From Neoarius graeffei (Eukaryota > Chordata > Actinopteri > Siluriformes > Ariidae), in the NCBI RefSeq assembly GCF_027579695.1, contig NC_083578.1, positions 4,878,460-4,942,459 of the forward strand: a DNA stretch of 64,000 bases, in the 5' to 3' direction. A program made the translations under genes and the position numbers. Shown piece after piece: positions 45,242 through 56,249 of the stretch (its first letter is position 1; every line of letters begins with the position of its first letter). Under the pieces are notes generated by a model. The model was not told where the DNA came from, searched no databases, and was given only the letters and a program-made list of their open reading frames with translations.

Positions 45242-46036
45242 GATGAAAAGATTCACGTACCTTAAATGAAGATCTGTTGATATTAAAGCAGATCAGATGG
45301 CCTCCACTTTTACCAAGGACAAAACAAATTTACATCTTAGAAAAAAATTGACAAGATGCAAAACACAAAAAAAGTGTTTTGCTAATGTAATTTAGTTTTA
45401 TAAAATGTAAGTGTTTATAAAATATAAAAGTGTTTCATGGTTTGTAATTTTGTTTTGCACTTTCCGGCCACCGTACTTGGGCCCTTTGCTCTTTATGCAC
45501 TGAAATTCCTCCAGATTTCATTGAATGGTTTAATGATATTATGCACCGTAGAGGGTGAAATTTTCAAATCCCTTCCTCTCTTTCTTTGAGGAACATTGTT
45601 TTAAAACATTTCAATAATTTTCTCATTCATTTGTTGATAAACTGGAGATCCTCGGCCCGTCTTTACTCCTCAAAGACTCGGCCTTTCCTGGATACTGATT
45701 TTGTCCCAAATCATGATTACAGTCACCTGTTATTTTCACCTGTTTCACATCACATCATGATTTAATTGTTGTACCTCATTACTCGCCCTAACTTGCCTTG
45801 TCCCAATTTTTTTTTGACTGTGTTACATTCCAAAAAATGGTCCTGTGTCTGAAACACAGGAATGGATGTATATTAACAAATGAAATGAAGTTGACCAACA
45901 AAACATGAGATATCTTGGGTTCATTCTGTCTGCAATGAAATACAAGCCAAAGTACACTTAAAAATCCTACTTTATTATTATTATTGTTTTATTTGCATTT
46001 TCCACACCATCCCAACTTTTCCTGATTTGGGATTGT

Positions 46037-46489
46037 ATTATTATTATCACAATTATTTGGTGTATTTGGTTTGTTTTGATCAGTTTTGTTTCTATAATGT
46101 GTGTGTGTGTGTGTGTGTGTGTAAGCAGATGGGTGAGTGGACAATAATTGCTATGATAGCATAATGTTTGACTGTTATGCAGAAAATAATATAATTTAGG
46201 AAAACAATAAAAAAAAATCCCAAGATGTCTGATACTACATGTAACTATTTTTTATTGAAACTAAAGTTTAATTATTAAGGACATGAAGGTTCAAGAAAAA
46301 CAGCCCACATTCTTCTATATTTTGTGAACTGAAAATGAGAATTTTATTATTATTATTATTATCTTTGCAGTTTGAGAGAGAAATAATCCTGAACTTTTCT
46401 TAACTGATGAATTCAGAAGTTTTAAATAGTGAACTGATGGATTTAAACCTGACAGCTTTAACAGGTGAACAGTATTGGTTTGAATTCTG
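46037..46489. other. Upstream flank of the class II beta gene
   Basis: Holds a (GT)n tract at about 46099-46122 and an (ATT)n tract near 46344-46362. No gene. Confidence 0.5.
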
Positions 46490-46541
46490 CCTGGAAACAT
46501 GTGACTGTGTGTGTGTGTGTGTGTGTGTGGTGCAGGATTGG
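46490..46541 (+). promoter_or_regulatory. MHC class II X-X2-Y module with GT-expanded spacing (beta gene)
   Basis: An X box CCTGGAAACATGTG (46490-46503) fits the consensus well. X2 TGACTGTG (46502-46509) is identical to that of the alpha gene. The Y-box core GATTGG (46536-46541) is an inverted CCAAT. A (GT)n tract fills the space between them, making X start to Y start 44 bp instead of 34 bp at the alpha gene. A second GT run (46541-46562) follows the Y box. Confidence 0.65.
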
Positions 46542-46621
46542 TGTGTGTGTGTGTGTGTGTGTAGAGTAGAGCTGCTTCACCCACACTTTCCTCAGTAAGA
46601 GAACACACTCAGAGAGGAACA

Positions 46622-47478
46622 ATGTCGGAGCTGCTGAGAATACTGCTCCTCTTACTGCCTGCCATCCTGCACACAGCAAGTGAGTATTAGATCAGCTGCT
46701 GAGGTTAGGCTGTGTTAAAGAAAACACCACCTGTGCTCTGTTAAAAAAAAGAAAAGAACGGAAACAGACAAAGAAACAAAAAGAAGCTCGTGTTTAGAAG
46801 GATGCAGTTTGTTCATTAAATTTATCAGAGGAATATTACAGAACTGCAGATTTATTTATTTATTTATTTAGTGTTTAAAGGCAGGTTTAAGCACAGAATT
46901 AGTTTTTAAAATAAACATTAAAATCGATTCAAAATAGAAGCTGTATTACTCTCAGTTTTAGCAGTGAAATAAAGCTTTGGTGTTATTTTTCTCTCAGATG
47001 GAAATTCACACGCAATAGAATCTTGGTGCTTCTGGAGCTCTGATGGTCTCAGTGACATGGAGTACATAAGGTCTTACACCTTCAATAAGATCAACTACGT
47101 AGAGTATAACAGCACTCTGGGGAAGTATGTGGGATACACTGAAATAGGCATCAAAAACGCAGAGAGATGGAACAATAACACTGCAGAGCTGCAAACACGG
47201 AAAGCCAATGTGGATCGTTTCTGTAAGAACAATGCTCAGAATTACTACAGCGCCGTCCTCAGTAAAGCAGGTGAGATTATTTGCGAACCTCAAAACTTTA
47301 ATTCAGTAATATTCCCAGTATTTCCTCATGATGTATGCCTGTAACAGATTTTACATTATTTTTAGTTCAGTTTAATATTTTAGTTGCATTTAAATGCATG
47401 TATAATACACACCGAGCTGCTCTTCTGTAGCTTACTAGTTACCTAATTAAACTGATTACCTTTTAGATACCTACATAC

Positions 47479-47510
<32 letters not shown>

Positions 47511-48461
47511 GTTTATAATGAATGACTCTCAGCTGTAAGTTGATGTTGTTGTGGTTTAATTGTGCAGTTGAGCCCCAGGTTGAGGTCACTTTGGTAAAGA
47601 AGTCAGATGGCACTCACCCAGCCAGGCTGATGTGCAGCGCTTACAGCTTTTACCCCCCAAACATTGAGGTGACCTGGCTGAGAAACGGGAAAGAGATTGA
47701 GGGAGGTGTAACGTCCACTGAGGAGATGGCTGATGGAGACTGGTACTATCAGATCCACTCACATCTGGAGTACATGCCTGAATCTGGAGAGGAGATCTCC
47801 TGTGTGGTGCAACACGCCAGCTTCCAAAAGCCCATGGTCTATAAGTGGGGTGAGTCTGATCATCACAGTCAGATCTAAATATCTGAGTCCACTGTCATGA
47901 ACTGAGCTTAAAATAATGGAGATCCTGTTTCACTCACATCATAACTCAGCTTTCAAAACCTGATGTTCAGTCAACAACAATAAGCAACGACTTAAAAAAT
48001 ATATAATCATCAAATAAAATTTATTCGGGTTTTTTTCACAGCTGAAAGTAAAAGTAGTTCTTAACACTGTTGTTGTATTAAAATGCTATTCCATAGCACC
48101 TAGTGCTGCTATTAACGGCTATTATATGAATTATTTTTGTAATCTATCTATATAAACCCCTTTCTGTCTCAGATCCCTCGATGTCTGAACCTGATAAGAG
48201 TAAGATTGCTATCGGGGCTTCAGGGCTGGTGTTGGGGATCGTGCTTTCAGCTGCTGGATTCATCTACTACAGGAAGAAATGCTCAGGTCAGTGGAAGATT
48301 GCAGGAAATCTACAAACAGAAACGTGTATTAGGACATCTGTGTATTTGTTATTAAAATTGAAGTGCTATTAATAATTAATATTTAACCTTGCTACCTGAT
48401 ATTCATCCTTCTGCTTTATTTCTGATTTGTGTTCACAGGACGGATCCTGGTGCCGACATAA
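46622..48461 (+). CDS. MHC class II antigen beta chain
   Basis: Exons: 46622-46679, 46998-47270, 47568-47849, 48173-48286, 48439-48461; all introns GT-AG and phase 1, giving 249 aa. Exon 1 is the signal peptide (MSELLRILLLLLPAILHTA). Exon 2 is the beta-1 domain with Cys in ESWCFW and DRFCKNN, an N-glycosylation site NST, and the RKANVDRFC helix. Exon 3 is the beta-2 immunoglobulin domain (LMCSAYSFYPPNIEVTW ... ISCVVQHASFQKP). Exon 4 holds the connecting peptide and transmembrane segment (IGASGLVLGIVLSAAGFIYY). Exon 5 gives the short tail GRILVPT. A further 3'-UTR intron is likely (48468-48612). Partner of the alpha chain at 6369, in the same orientation but about 38 kb away. Confidence 0.94.
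47481..47509 (+). repeat. (ATT)n microsatellite in beta intron 2
   Basis: An uninterrupted ATT run in the 297-bp second intron. Confidence 0.9.
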
Positions 48462-49689
48462 ACACAGGTATCATTTGAAGTTCCCATGTTGGTTTCAGCT
48501 TCATTCCCCATATTGGATGGAGTTAATTTACCCATAATGCTCACTGTTTAGCTACAGTTAAGCTGAAATGTGATGATTTTTAAGCTCACACATGTGATGT
48601 TAATTTTTACAGGTCTGTGAGCAGAGAAACACTGGAGTGTTTGCTGAAATCGCTTTATCTGTTAAACATCTGCTTTATTCCGAACAATTAGAACCTGCTG
48701 AGAAATGAGCATTTCATAATATGTGCATCTGCGTCTGTATTATCACTTTCCTTAATGTAAGACCAGCTTTCTGTCAGATTTTGCTGAAACTGATGTTAAA
48801 TATCTTGATTATAGGCTTTATAAGAGTTCTTGAGTAGAAATTTGACAAACTGAGCTTAGATACTACATTCAGCTTAAAAATGTATAAATTAATTTCTTAT
48901 AATGCATCTGAAAGTTAAGAAATAATTAATTACTATTACAGAAGTAAATGTAGCCTGTAAAATTTTCATTATTAAATCATTAGCGCCCCCTACAGTCTAT
49001 TTTAACCTGGATCACTTCCTCAGTTTTAGTGATGCTGTTTATTACGATTCAAAACTAACAGTTATCTGTAAATTTCTGGTTTTGTATCATCAGTCACATA
49101 ATTTCATTTTAATGGTAAGAACTGGATTGATTTTTGATTCTGTATGGATGCTGGTTGTAAAAGAAATTGATGTAAAATTTTCTTTAAAATGGTAAATGAC
49201 AAATTCTATTCATAAATATCATTAGACAGATTTATATATGTTGCATTATATAGCTGATGAAATTAACACAGTTCTTATGAGTAAACTTTTAATCCTGCTG
49301 TATATCTGTGGCGTCATTACGACTGGATTATACATTATGAACTTAATTCAAGCTGAAGTGGAGAATCAGGTCCTGTTTGGGGTCGGGAGCTTCACTTCAT
49401 CTGGAAAAAAAAAAGCAATGCATAAATAATAATAATAAGAAGAATGAAATGGTTTTCAGTGTGATGGATCATTTTGAGTTTGTAAGATGATGCTTTTAAT
49501 CAGGAGAGTCATTCAGCTGATTCTAAAATGTGTTCTTTAGCTTTGAAAAAACTCAGAGCTGAAATCTTGTCATTATTTTTGATCTGCAACACCAGAAAAT
49601 ATACACAATGATTTGATTTACTGTCTACTTTCTATAACAGTGCATTTATTATTCTGTCAGAAATTTTTAATCATGTAAGCGAAGCATAA
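48462..49689. other. 3' UTR and downstream flank of the beta gene
   Basis: A donor aacacag/gtatc at 48467 and an acceptor tttttacag near 48612 suggest a spliced 3' UTR. No clear AATAAA is seen; an ATTAAA lies at 48971. Nothing else is recognised. Confidence 0.4.
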
Positions 49690-49858
49690 TGTTACATTAC
49701 AGGCATTTATCAGACGCTCTTAACCAGAGCAGCATACAACCTACCCCACACAGCCTGGGGAGCAGTTGGAGATTAGGTGACTTATTTGTCCAGGGAACTG
49801 AACCAGTAACCTTTTATTTCCCAAGCTGCTTCTCTAACCATTAGGCCATGGCTTCCCA
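49690..49858 (-). repeat. Second tRNA-derived SINE family
   Basis: On the - strand it starts with an A-box-like 'tggcctaatggttagagaag' and has a B-box-like 'ggttcagttccc' about 35 bp later, then a body ending in 'agcgtctgataaatgcctg'. Distinct from the five SINE copies with the 'gtagtggttagcactg' head. Confidence 0.65.
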
Positions 49859-50273
49859 ACATAAATAAAGCACAGAGGTGACCAGCTGAGAGTTAAGTGT
49901 GATATTTACAGGCCTAACTGTGACTTCCTTTCAGTCATGGGATTTGACCTCACAACCTTTGGATCAGTAAGAGCAAATCTTGTAGCCTGAGATTGAGAAA
50001 TACTTTAACATGTGGAGTTTCAGCTGTGAGTGAAAGGTATAAACCGTATTATAGCTATCAAATCTGGAACAGGATTCCACCCTGGTATAGATCCAATGTC
50101 CTATTTCATTCAACGTGGCTTACAATTCAGACAGGTTATAATTGAACAGGTGAGGGTTCGAGCAGGTTAGGGTTCAGGATGTATGGATGTACAGGTTGTG
50201 GATGATTTCAATTTCTTATTACAGTAATAGCCTGACTTGCTTGATCAAAATAAAAGAAACAAGTTTCACAATA

Positions 50274-50637
50274 GGCGGCACAGTGGTGTAGTGGTTAGCA
50301 CTGTAGCCTCACAGCAAGAAGGTTCTGGGTTCAAGCCCAGTGGCTGACGGGGGCCTTTCTGTGTGGAGTGTGCATGTTCTCCCCGTGTCTGTGTGGGTTT
50401 CCTCCGGGTGCTCCGGTTTCCCTCAAAGACATGCAGGTTAGGATAATTGGTGGCTCTAAATTGACCGTAGGTGTGAATGTGAGTGTGAATGGTTGTGTGT
50501 CTCTCTGTGTCAGACCTGTGATGACCTGGTGACTTGTCCAGGGTGAACCCCGCCTCTCATCCATAGTCAGTTGGGATAGGATCCAGCTTGCCTGCGACCG
50601 TGCACAGGATAAGCGATTACAGATAATGGATGGATGG
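50274..50637 (+). repeat. tRNA-headed SINE, copy 3
   Basis: Complete from ggcggcacagtggtgtag to the atggatgg tail, with a perfect 13-bp duplication aagtttcacaata (50261-50273 and 50638-50650). Little decay, so a fairly recent insertion. Confidence 0.92.
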
Positions 50638-50852
50638 AAGTTTCACAATAACAGCATCACACTCACTGATATTAAAAGTGATTTTGGCTGCAGTGTAATA
50701 AACCCACGAGTCAGAAATCATCATCTTTCAGTCTCTTGCTCTCACTGCTTATGTGTAGGTGGTTATGCTGTATGTTAGCATTTGGCTAACATGAAGATAT
50801 AAAACATAGAGGAAATCCGAAACCAGTGGGATGGGTTTTAGGAAATATTTAC

Positions 50853-51630
50853 ACTGATCACGCATAACATTAAAACCGCTGATCAGTGAAGTGAATATCA
50901 TTGATTATCTCATTACAGTGGCACCGATCAAGTGGTGGGATATATTAGGCAGCAAGAAAGAGAACAGTCAGTTCTTGAAGTTGATGTGTTGGAAGCAGGA
51001 AAAATGGGCGAGCGTAAGGATCTGAGCAACTTTAACAAAATTGTGATGGTGAGATGACTGGGTCTGAGCATCTCCAAAATGGTACATCTTATGGGGTGTT
51101 CCCGGTATGCAGTGGTTAGTATCAAACAAAAGTGGTCCAAGAAAGGACAATCGGTGAACTGGAGACAGGGTCATGGGTGCCGAAGGCTCATTGAATCGCA
51201 TAGCACATATGGTACCATCCAGAAGAACAGAAGAGCTACTGTAGCACAAAATGCTGAAAAAGTTAATGCTGGCTAAAACAGAAAGCTGTCAGGTCTATAA
51301 AGGTGTTGACGGTTCACCGGTTGTCTTTCCTTGGACCACTTTTGTTCAGTACTAACCACTGTATACCGGGACCCCACAAGATGTGCCATTTTGGAGATTC
51401 TCAGACCCAGTCATCTCACCATCACAATTTTGTTAAAGTCACTCAGATCCTTACGCTCGCCCATTTTTCCTGCTTCCAACACGTGAACTTCAAGAACTGA
51501 CTGTTCTCTTTCTTGCTACCTAATATATCCCACAGTTTGATCGGTGCCACTGTAATGAGATAATTAATTATATTCACTTCTTCACCTGTCAGTATTTTTT
51601 AATTTTATGGCCGATCTGTGTGGATCATAA
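50853..51630. mobile_element. Fold-back mariner derivative with a transposase HTH remnant
   Basis: The arms 50853-51156 and 51309-51630 are inverted copies (for example cagtggcaccgatcaa at 50919 and its complement near 51540). They surround a 150-bp centre. The left arm plus centre encode MGERKDLSNFNKIVMVR, a stop, then LMGCSRYAVVSIKQKWSKKG and KNRRATVAQNAEKVNAG, i.e. the helix-turn-helix part of a Tc1/mariner transposase. The catalytic domain is absent. The ends match 'atcacgcataacattaaaac' type TIRs. Confidence 0.75.
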
Positions 51631-52049
51631 TGTTCTTGTAGTTTGCTTGACTAGCAATGCTTTAATAATTTATTTCTAGTCAAGCAAGTCTTCTGTTAAT
51701 CCGAATCAAATTTATATTTGCCATACAGGACATTACTGTTCTGTATTTTGTTCCAGGTCTTTCAGTAATGTCTTTCTCTAGTGACTGATGATGTCATAAT
51801 ATTCCTGTGATGTAATTGGTTCATGTCTGATTTTGAAATGTCAGTCCCACTAGTCAGTTCAGCTTCTTCTTGCTATCATTCTGTACATGATTATGCAATT
51901 ATTTGTTTTAAAACATACTAACCATGCAGCTTGATTTCATCATTTAGTAAACTGTCTATTTTACATCCCGGCTCTGTCTGGATTAGAATAAAAAAAGACG
52001 TGTCCCAGACAAGATTACATCATCAATATCGCCAAGTGAAAACACACTC
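51631..52049. other. Spacer, nothing recognised
   Basis: AT-rich sequence without supported features. Confidence 0.35.
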
Positions 52050-52444
52050 CATCCTTCCATCCATCTCATTATCTCCTCGCATCTCATTATCTGTAGCCGC
52101 TTTATCCTGTCCTACAGGGTCGCAGGCAAGCCGGATCCTATCCCAGCTGACTATGGGTGAAAGGCGGGGTTCACCCTGGACAAGTCACCAGATCATCGCA
52201 GGTCTGATACATAGACACAGACAACCATTCACACTCACATTCACACCTACGCTCAATTTAGAGTCACCAGTTAACCTAGCCTGCATGTCTTTGGAGGAAA
52301 CCGGAGCACCCAGAGGAAACCCACACAGACATAGGGAGAACATGCAAACTCCACACAGAAAGGCCCTTGTCAGCCACTGGGCTCGAACCCAGAACCTTCT
52401 TGCTGTGAGGCGACAGTGATAACCACTACACCACCATGCTGCTC
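52050..52444 (-). repeat. tRNA-headed SINE, copy 4
   Basis: Reverse orientation, with flanks tgaaaacacactc (52037-52049) and tgaaaacatactc (52445-52457) as a 12/13 target duplication. Confidence 0.9.
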
Positions 52445-52993
52445 TGAAAACATACTCATTTATCTTAATTAGGTTCTCTAACGCTTTATCACATTTCTAC
52501 TTTTTTCTATGTCACAACTTAATCACCATCAAACAGTGTTTTTAATCACTTTCTCATGATTATGACCTAAACCCTGCTCACATGCAGCACATTTTTGACA
52601 TAATTCTTTCACACGTTACTTATTTAGCGATTATTCTCAGTGTAGTGTGCACACGTCCTCATGGTGTTGGGAACAAGGCTCCTGCTCTTCTGTTTTAGTT
52701 AAGATGTCGATACTATAAAGAATTACAGGAGAAAATTTTACTTCTTTTTATGCTTCTTATTCTTCTTATTCTAGGAAAATATTTTACATCCAGCAGTTAA
52801 TAAGAAAGTGTGAATGTAAAATTTTCTCGTGTCTACATTTTAACTAAAAGAGACGAGAAGCAGCATTTTTCCCTAAAGCTCCTGAAGGTTGCTGTAAATC
52901 TCAGTATTTATTTGCACTCCAGTTTCAATCACAATTTCTTTCAATGAGATTTTGTTAAAGGGCAAAAAACATTTTCAATCACTTTTGATTATT
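52445..52993. other. Spacer, nothing recognised
   Basis: No conserved frame or repeat identified. Confidence 0.35.
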
Positions 52994-53368
52994 CTCATCT
53001 CATTATCTCTAGCCGCTTTATCCTGTTCTACAGGGTCGCAGGCAAGCTGGATCCTATCCCAGCTGACTACGGGTGAAAGGCGGGGTACACCCTGGACAAG
53101 TCACCAGGTCATCACAGGGCTGACACATAGACACAGACAACCATTCACACTCACATTCACACCTACGCTCAATTTAGAGTCACCAGTTAACCTAACCTGC
53201 ATGTCTTTGGACTGTGGGGGAAACCGGAGCACCGGGAGGAAACCCACGCGGACACAGGGAGAACATGCAAACTCCACACAGAAAGGCCCTCGCCGGCCAC
53301 GGGGCTCGAACCCGGACCTTCTTGCTGTGAGGCGACACCGCTAATCACCACACCACCGTGCCACCCTA
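52994..53368 (-). repeat. tRNA-headed SINE, copy 5
   Basis: Reverse orientation: the complement of ggtggtgtggtgattagcgg lies at the right end, with the same body as the other copies. The target duplication is not clear. Confidence 0.88.
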
Positions 53369-53899
53369 GTTCATTTTATTTCCTCAATAATTTTCCTTGA
53401 TTGAGAAATCGGTCTGGGCTCTTATGGGTTAATCAGTAGCCTGCATGCTAGTATATGTTCCATTTACAGTCAAACATTTTGGTGTACTCCAGGCTCAATT
53501 TTGATTAATCAAAAATCTGCGTAGTAGTACAGTCTGAAGATGCTCTTGCACATTCGGTGTCAATTGAACAAAAATTATGGGAGGATATAGGTTTAATAAG
53601 TTTTACAATTTTTGAAGTGAGTGATGGATTGATAAGTTTAGATGTGTTCAATATTTTCTGATCTTCAGACATCATAGTGTAGGAGATGTTTCTTTACCTG
53701 CTTGATAGTTTCGACTGAGACTCCAATCTTCCTCAGAAGAGTCATTAGTTCTTAAATTAAATTCATTATAGACGTGAACTTAAAATCATTGTTTTATTTT
53801 ATGGCCTTGGTGCCCTGGCTTTTGGCCTTCTGCCCTCAAAAAATTGACAGCACAAAAGGCCAAGTGGCCCCGCCCCTAAAATGACGAAATTCCAGGCCT
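53369..53899. other. Spacer, nothing firm
   Basis: A 'cttttggccttctgccctc' / 'aaaaggccaagtggccc' segment near 53815-53875 looks like a short dispersed repeat. No gene. Confidence 0.35.
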
Positions 53900-55100
53900 G
53901 GTAGTGTTGTTAACCAGCTTGAAGTACCTTTCATCCTGCTTAGATAATTTGCTCTAAATTGGTCTGGATTAATCTTCTCATGTGCTTGTTGTAGGATGGT
54001 ATTGTTCCTTTCTTCTCTAACTCTGACTATGTTTCTCCTTGAGGTCTTGTGTTGTTAATTATCTATCGCTGAAGGACTATCTTCATTTTTAAAGCTTGTA
54101 ATTAGTTGTTGAGTAACTACGTGAGAATTGGAAAACTCAAAATCAGCAGTGCTTGAGAAGATGAGTATTGCCAGGCCTCCTTTCTTTACTGGTAAGGAAA
54201 ACAAAAGGTGTTCATCAGTAGTGCAAATATGACCCTCTGTAACTGCTGAGATAAATGTGTTATCCACAATTGCATCCAGTCTAGAAAGCTGCTGCTCGTT
54301 GTTGGGCATCATTCTAAGGTGGAAGGTCAATTTGTGTCTGAACCCACTTCCAAAAGCTGCATAAGTGGCTTGAGGCTCTGATCTTGCAATCTTGGATGAT
54401 AGTGTCACTTGGTCACACCATGTGTCTACCAAATCTTCAGTATATCCACAACATCATCACTTCCAATGAACCCACCAAGATACTTTCTTCCTAGTGTTGT
54501 AATTTTAATGTCAGTATCTCTAAAGATTTGTTGTGCTTTCTCTTCTGTTGTTGGCTTTATAACCAACCACGACTTGGATGCACTGGGGTGATATCCCAGC
54601 TTAGGACCGAAAGTGACAACATTGTCCCACCAGCTTTGAAGATGGACTAGCTCACTAGCACCAATCAAATTATCTGCAAAAGCTACATGTTTTATTCCGA
54701 AAACATCTGGTTTGATTATTTCCAGTAAGGGTGTAATGCCTATGGCATATACTGGCATTGCAAGAGGATCGCCTTGTGTCGTCCCTTCTGATGATAGAAT
54801 TTCAGTGCCACCAAGAACAAAAAGACGAGATAGTGTGATATAACAGTTCCTGATATAAATAGCCATCGGTGGACATAAGTACCTGATGTTATAGAGAAGA
54901 ATCTTCCAGTTAAGGGAGTTAAAGGCATTGTCTGCATCCACCAATAGCAATGCATCAGTAGACTCTTCATCAAAAAAGTCCCTGATGGCATGTACAGCTG
55001 CCTCATACCCACTTGGATGACCTGCGCAGAGTCGTAAAGTTCATGCAGAACTCATAATCTCAGGCTTGACGACTGATAATAGCAGAGCTTTCACGCGGGC
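53900..55100 (-). pseudogene. Non-LTR reverse transcriptase fragment
   Basis: Reading down the - strand: LCAGHPSGYEAAVHAIRDFF, DALLLVDADNAFNSLNWK, SSEGTTQGDPLAMPVYAIG and KHVAFADNLIGASELVHLQ (the catalytic FADD reads FADN), then SASKSWLVIKP, YLGGFIGSDD, a frameshift near 54430, and the thumb-like ARSEPQATYAAFGSGFRHK. The GTTQGDPLAMP and HPSA(S)KSWLV signatures belong to an RT family frequent in cnidarians and also found in fish; I do not assign a clade. Frameshifted, with an active-site change, therefore dead. Confidence 0.75.
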
Positions 55101-55857
55101 TAAAGGCCTGCTTGAGCGGAGCTCCATCATTAAGAAAATCTGGTAACCCATCGAGTTGATGTTTCATGGACACACAGGGATCCCAGCCATGTCCGTCCAG
55201 CCCCGCCCCTCCTAATTCTGATTAGCTGTTTGATTTTGGCGGGAACTTGAAGCGCGAGCGCGCCTACAGAACTTTTGTCTGCAGATAATTTCATATTTAT
55301 GGGGTTTTTCCACTGAGAACAACTCAAACACAATAATCACCATTTTACACACTTTAATACACACTTTACAAAGATGCCAGAACAAGTTCACCAAGGAGAG
55401 AAAGATGAAATGAAACCCGGGAAGAGAGAGTTTTGCCAGAGGAAGAAAAGGAAAGAAGCGGTGAAAGAGCGAGAGAAAGGCCAAGAAATCTTTCACAAGA
55501 AAAGCCACAAGCTGAAAGAGAAAGAAAACGGGTAAAAAAGGAATGAATAGAAATGATGAGTTGTAGGAATTTAATTCTAAATAGTGATGTTGATTTTGAA
55601 ATCCTTCGGGATCTGACAAGTTGACCTGAATCCACTCCGTGTTTTCATGAATCCTCTGTCTTTTGTTTTCAAAACATTTTGCTATAAATCCCACCCCTGT
55701 CAAAATGGTTCAACCCATGAAACCCCTCTATCTGACCCAAGTGGTACAGTCCCTCGGTTCCCCCTAAACCCGGAAGTAGTTGAGTTTGAATGGCGGTGAG
55801 TAAAGTGAAGACGGGGAGGCTGACACTAATTTCTGGAAACAACAATGGGGGGGGGGG
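55101..55857. other. Unassigned segment with a short lysine-rich frame
   Basis: A + strand ATG at 55375 opens a short basic frame (MPEQVHQGEKDEMKPGKREF onward) that reaches a gta donor at about 55532. It may be the first exon of a repeat-borne gene. I do not recognise the protein. The rest shows nothing. Confidence 0.3.
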
Positions 55858-56249
55858 CACTGCTTTTTTCAGTCATGGGACATCACATTCAGCTGGAGTA
55901 ATGATCCTGTTCAACAGGTTTTCTGGGAATGTAATTAACCACACAAGTGACATCAATGGACATTGGCTAATGGTGGCGATTGAATTCAATGGTGCGAACT
56001 ATATTCTGTTATGTGTATATGGTTATAACAAAAAGGTACAGAACAAACATTTTTATTCTTCCTTGAGTAGGCTGCTGGAGGGATGGAAAGTGACTTATAT
56101 TACTGACAAAGTCATAGTGGGAGGAGATTTTAACTTGGTCCCTGACCTCTGGTTGGATCGTTTTCCTTCAAGGGGACATTGTCACTATTATGAGGAAATT
56201 ATAGGTGAATTTATCTCTAAGGGAAGTTTAATTGACTGTTGGAGATGTC

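Larger units (their letters stand above)
40116..45357 (-). mobile_element. Full-length L2/CR1-like LINE
   Basis: 5242 bp with a perfect 9-bp duplication gcaaaacac (40107-40115 and 45358-45366). On the - strand: short 5' UTR, ORF1 (45241-44327), ORF2 (to 41252), a long 3' UTR and a 3' end of repeated gattt units. A second, truncated copy of the same 3' end is at 61796-62295 and is nearly identical, so the family has been active recently. Confidence 0.92.
40030..45475. mobile_element. Hairpin MITE split by a full-length LINE
   Basis: The two arms are 40030-40115 and 45367-45475, sharing inverted ends tacggtggctgggaagtgc / its complement over about 36 bp, with cttggg duplicated at 40024-40029 and 45476-45481. 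Without the LINE the arms join as acatgagcaaaacac, seven A, gtgttttgctaatgt: a hairpin with an A7 loop. The LINE entered at that loop. Confidence 0.85.
38685..46036 (-). mobile_element. Tc1/mariner element (- strand) carrying three later insertions
   Basis: The sequence 38685-40023 continues at 45482-46036 once the MITE at 40030-45475 is removed. The right end is a TIR-like 'catcccaacttttcctgatt' close to a TA at 46036. The left end ('caaaacagttgggacag') lacks the outermost TIR. Insertions: a TG-rich/poly-'cttt' piece at about 38884-39014, a SINE at 39160-39515 and the MITE. The transposase is degenerate. Confidence 0.75.

Noticed and set aside
46315-46679. THTHTHT-rich frames on the - strand
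   Set aside because: They are translations of the GT repeats upstream of the beta gene.
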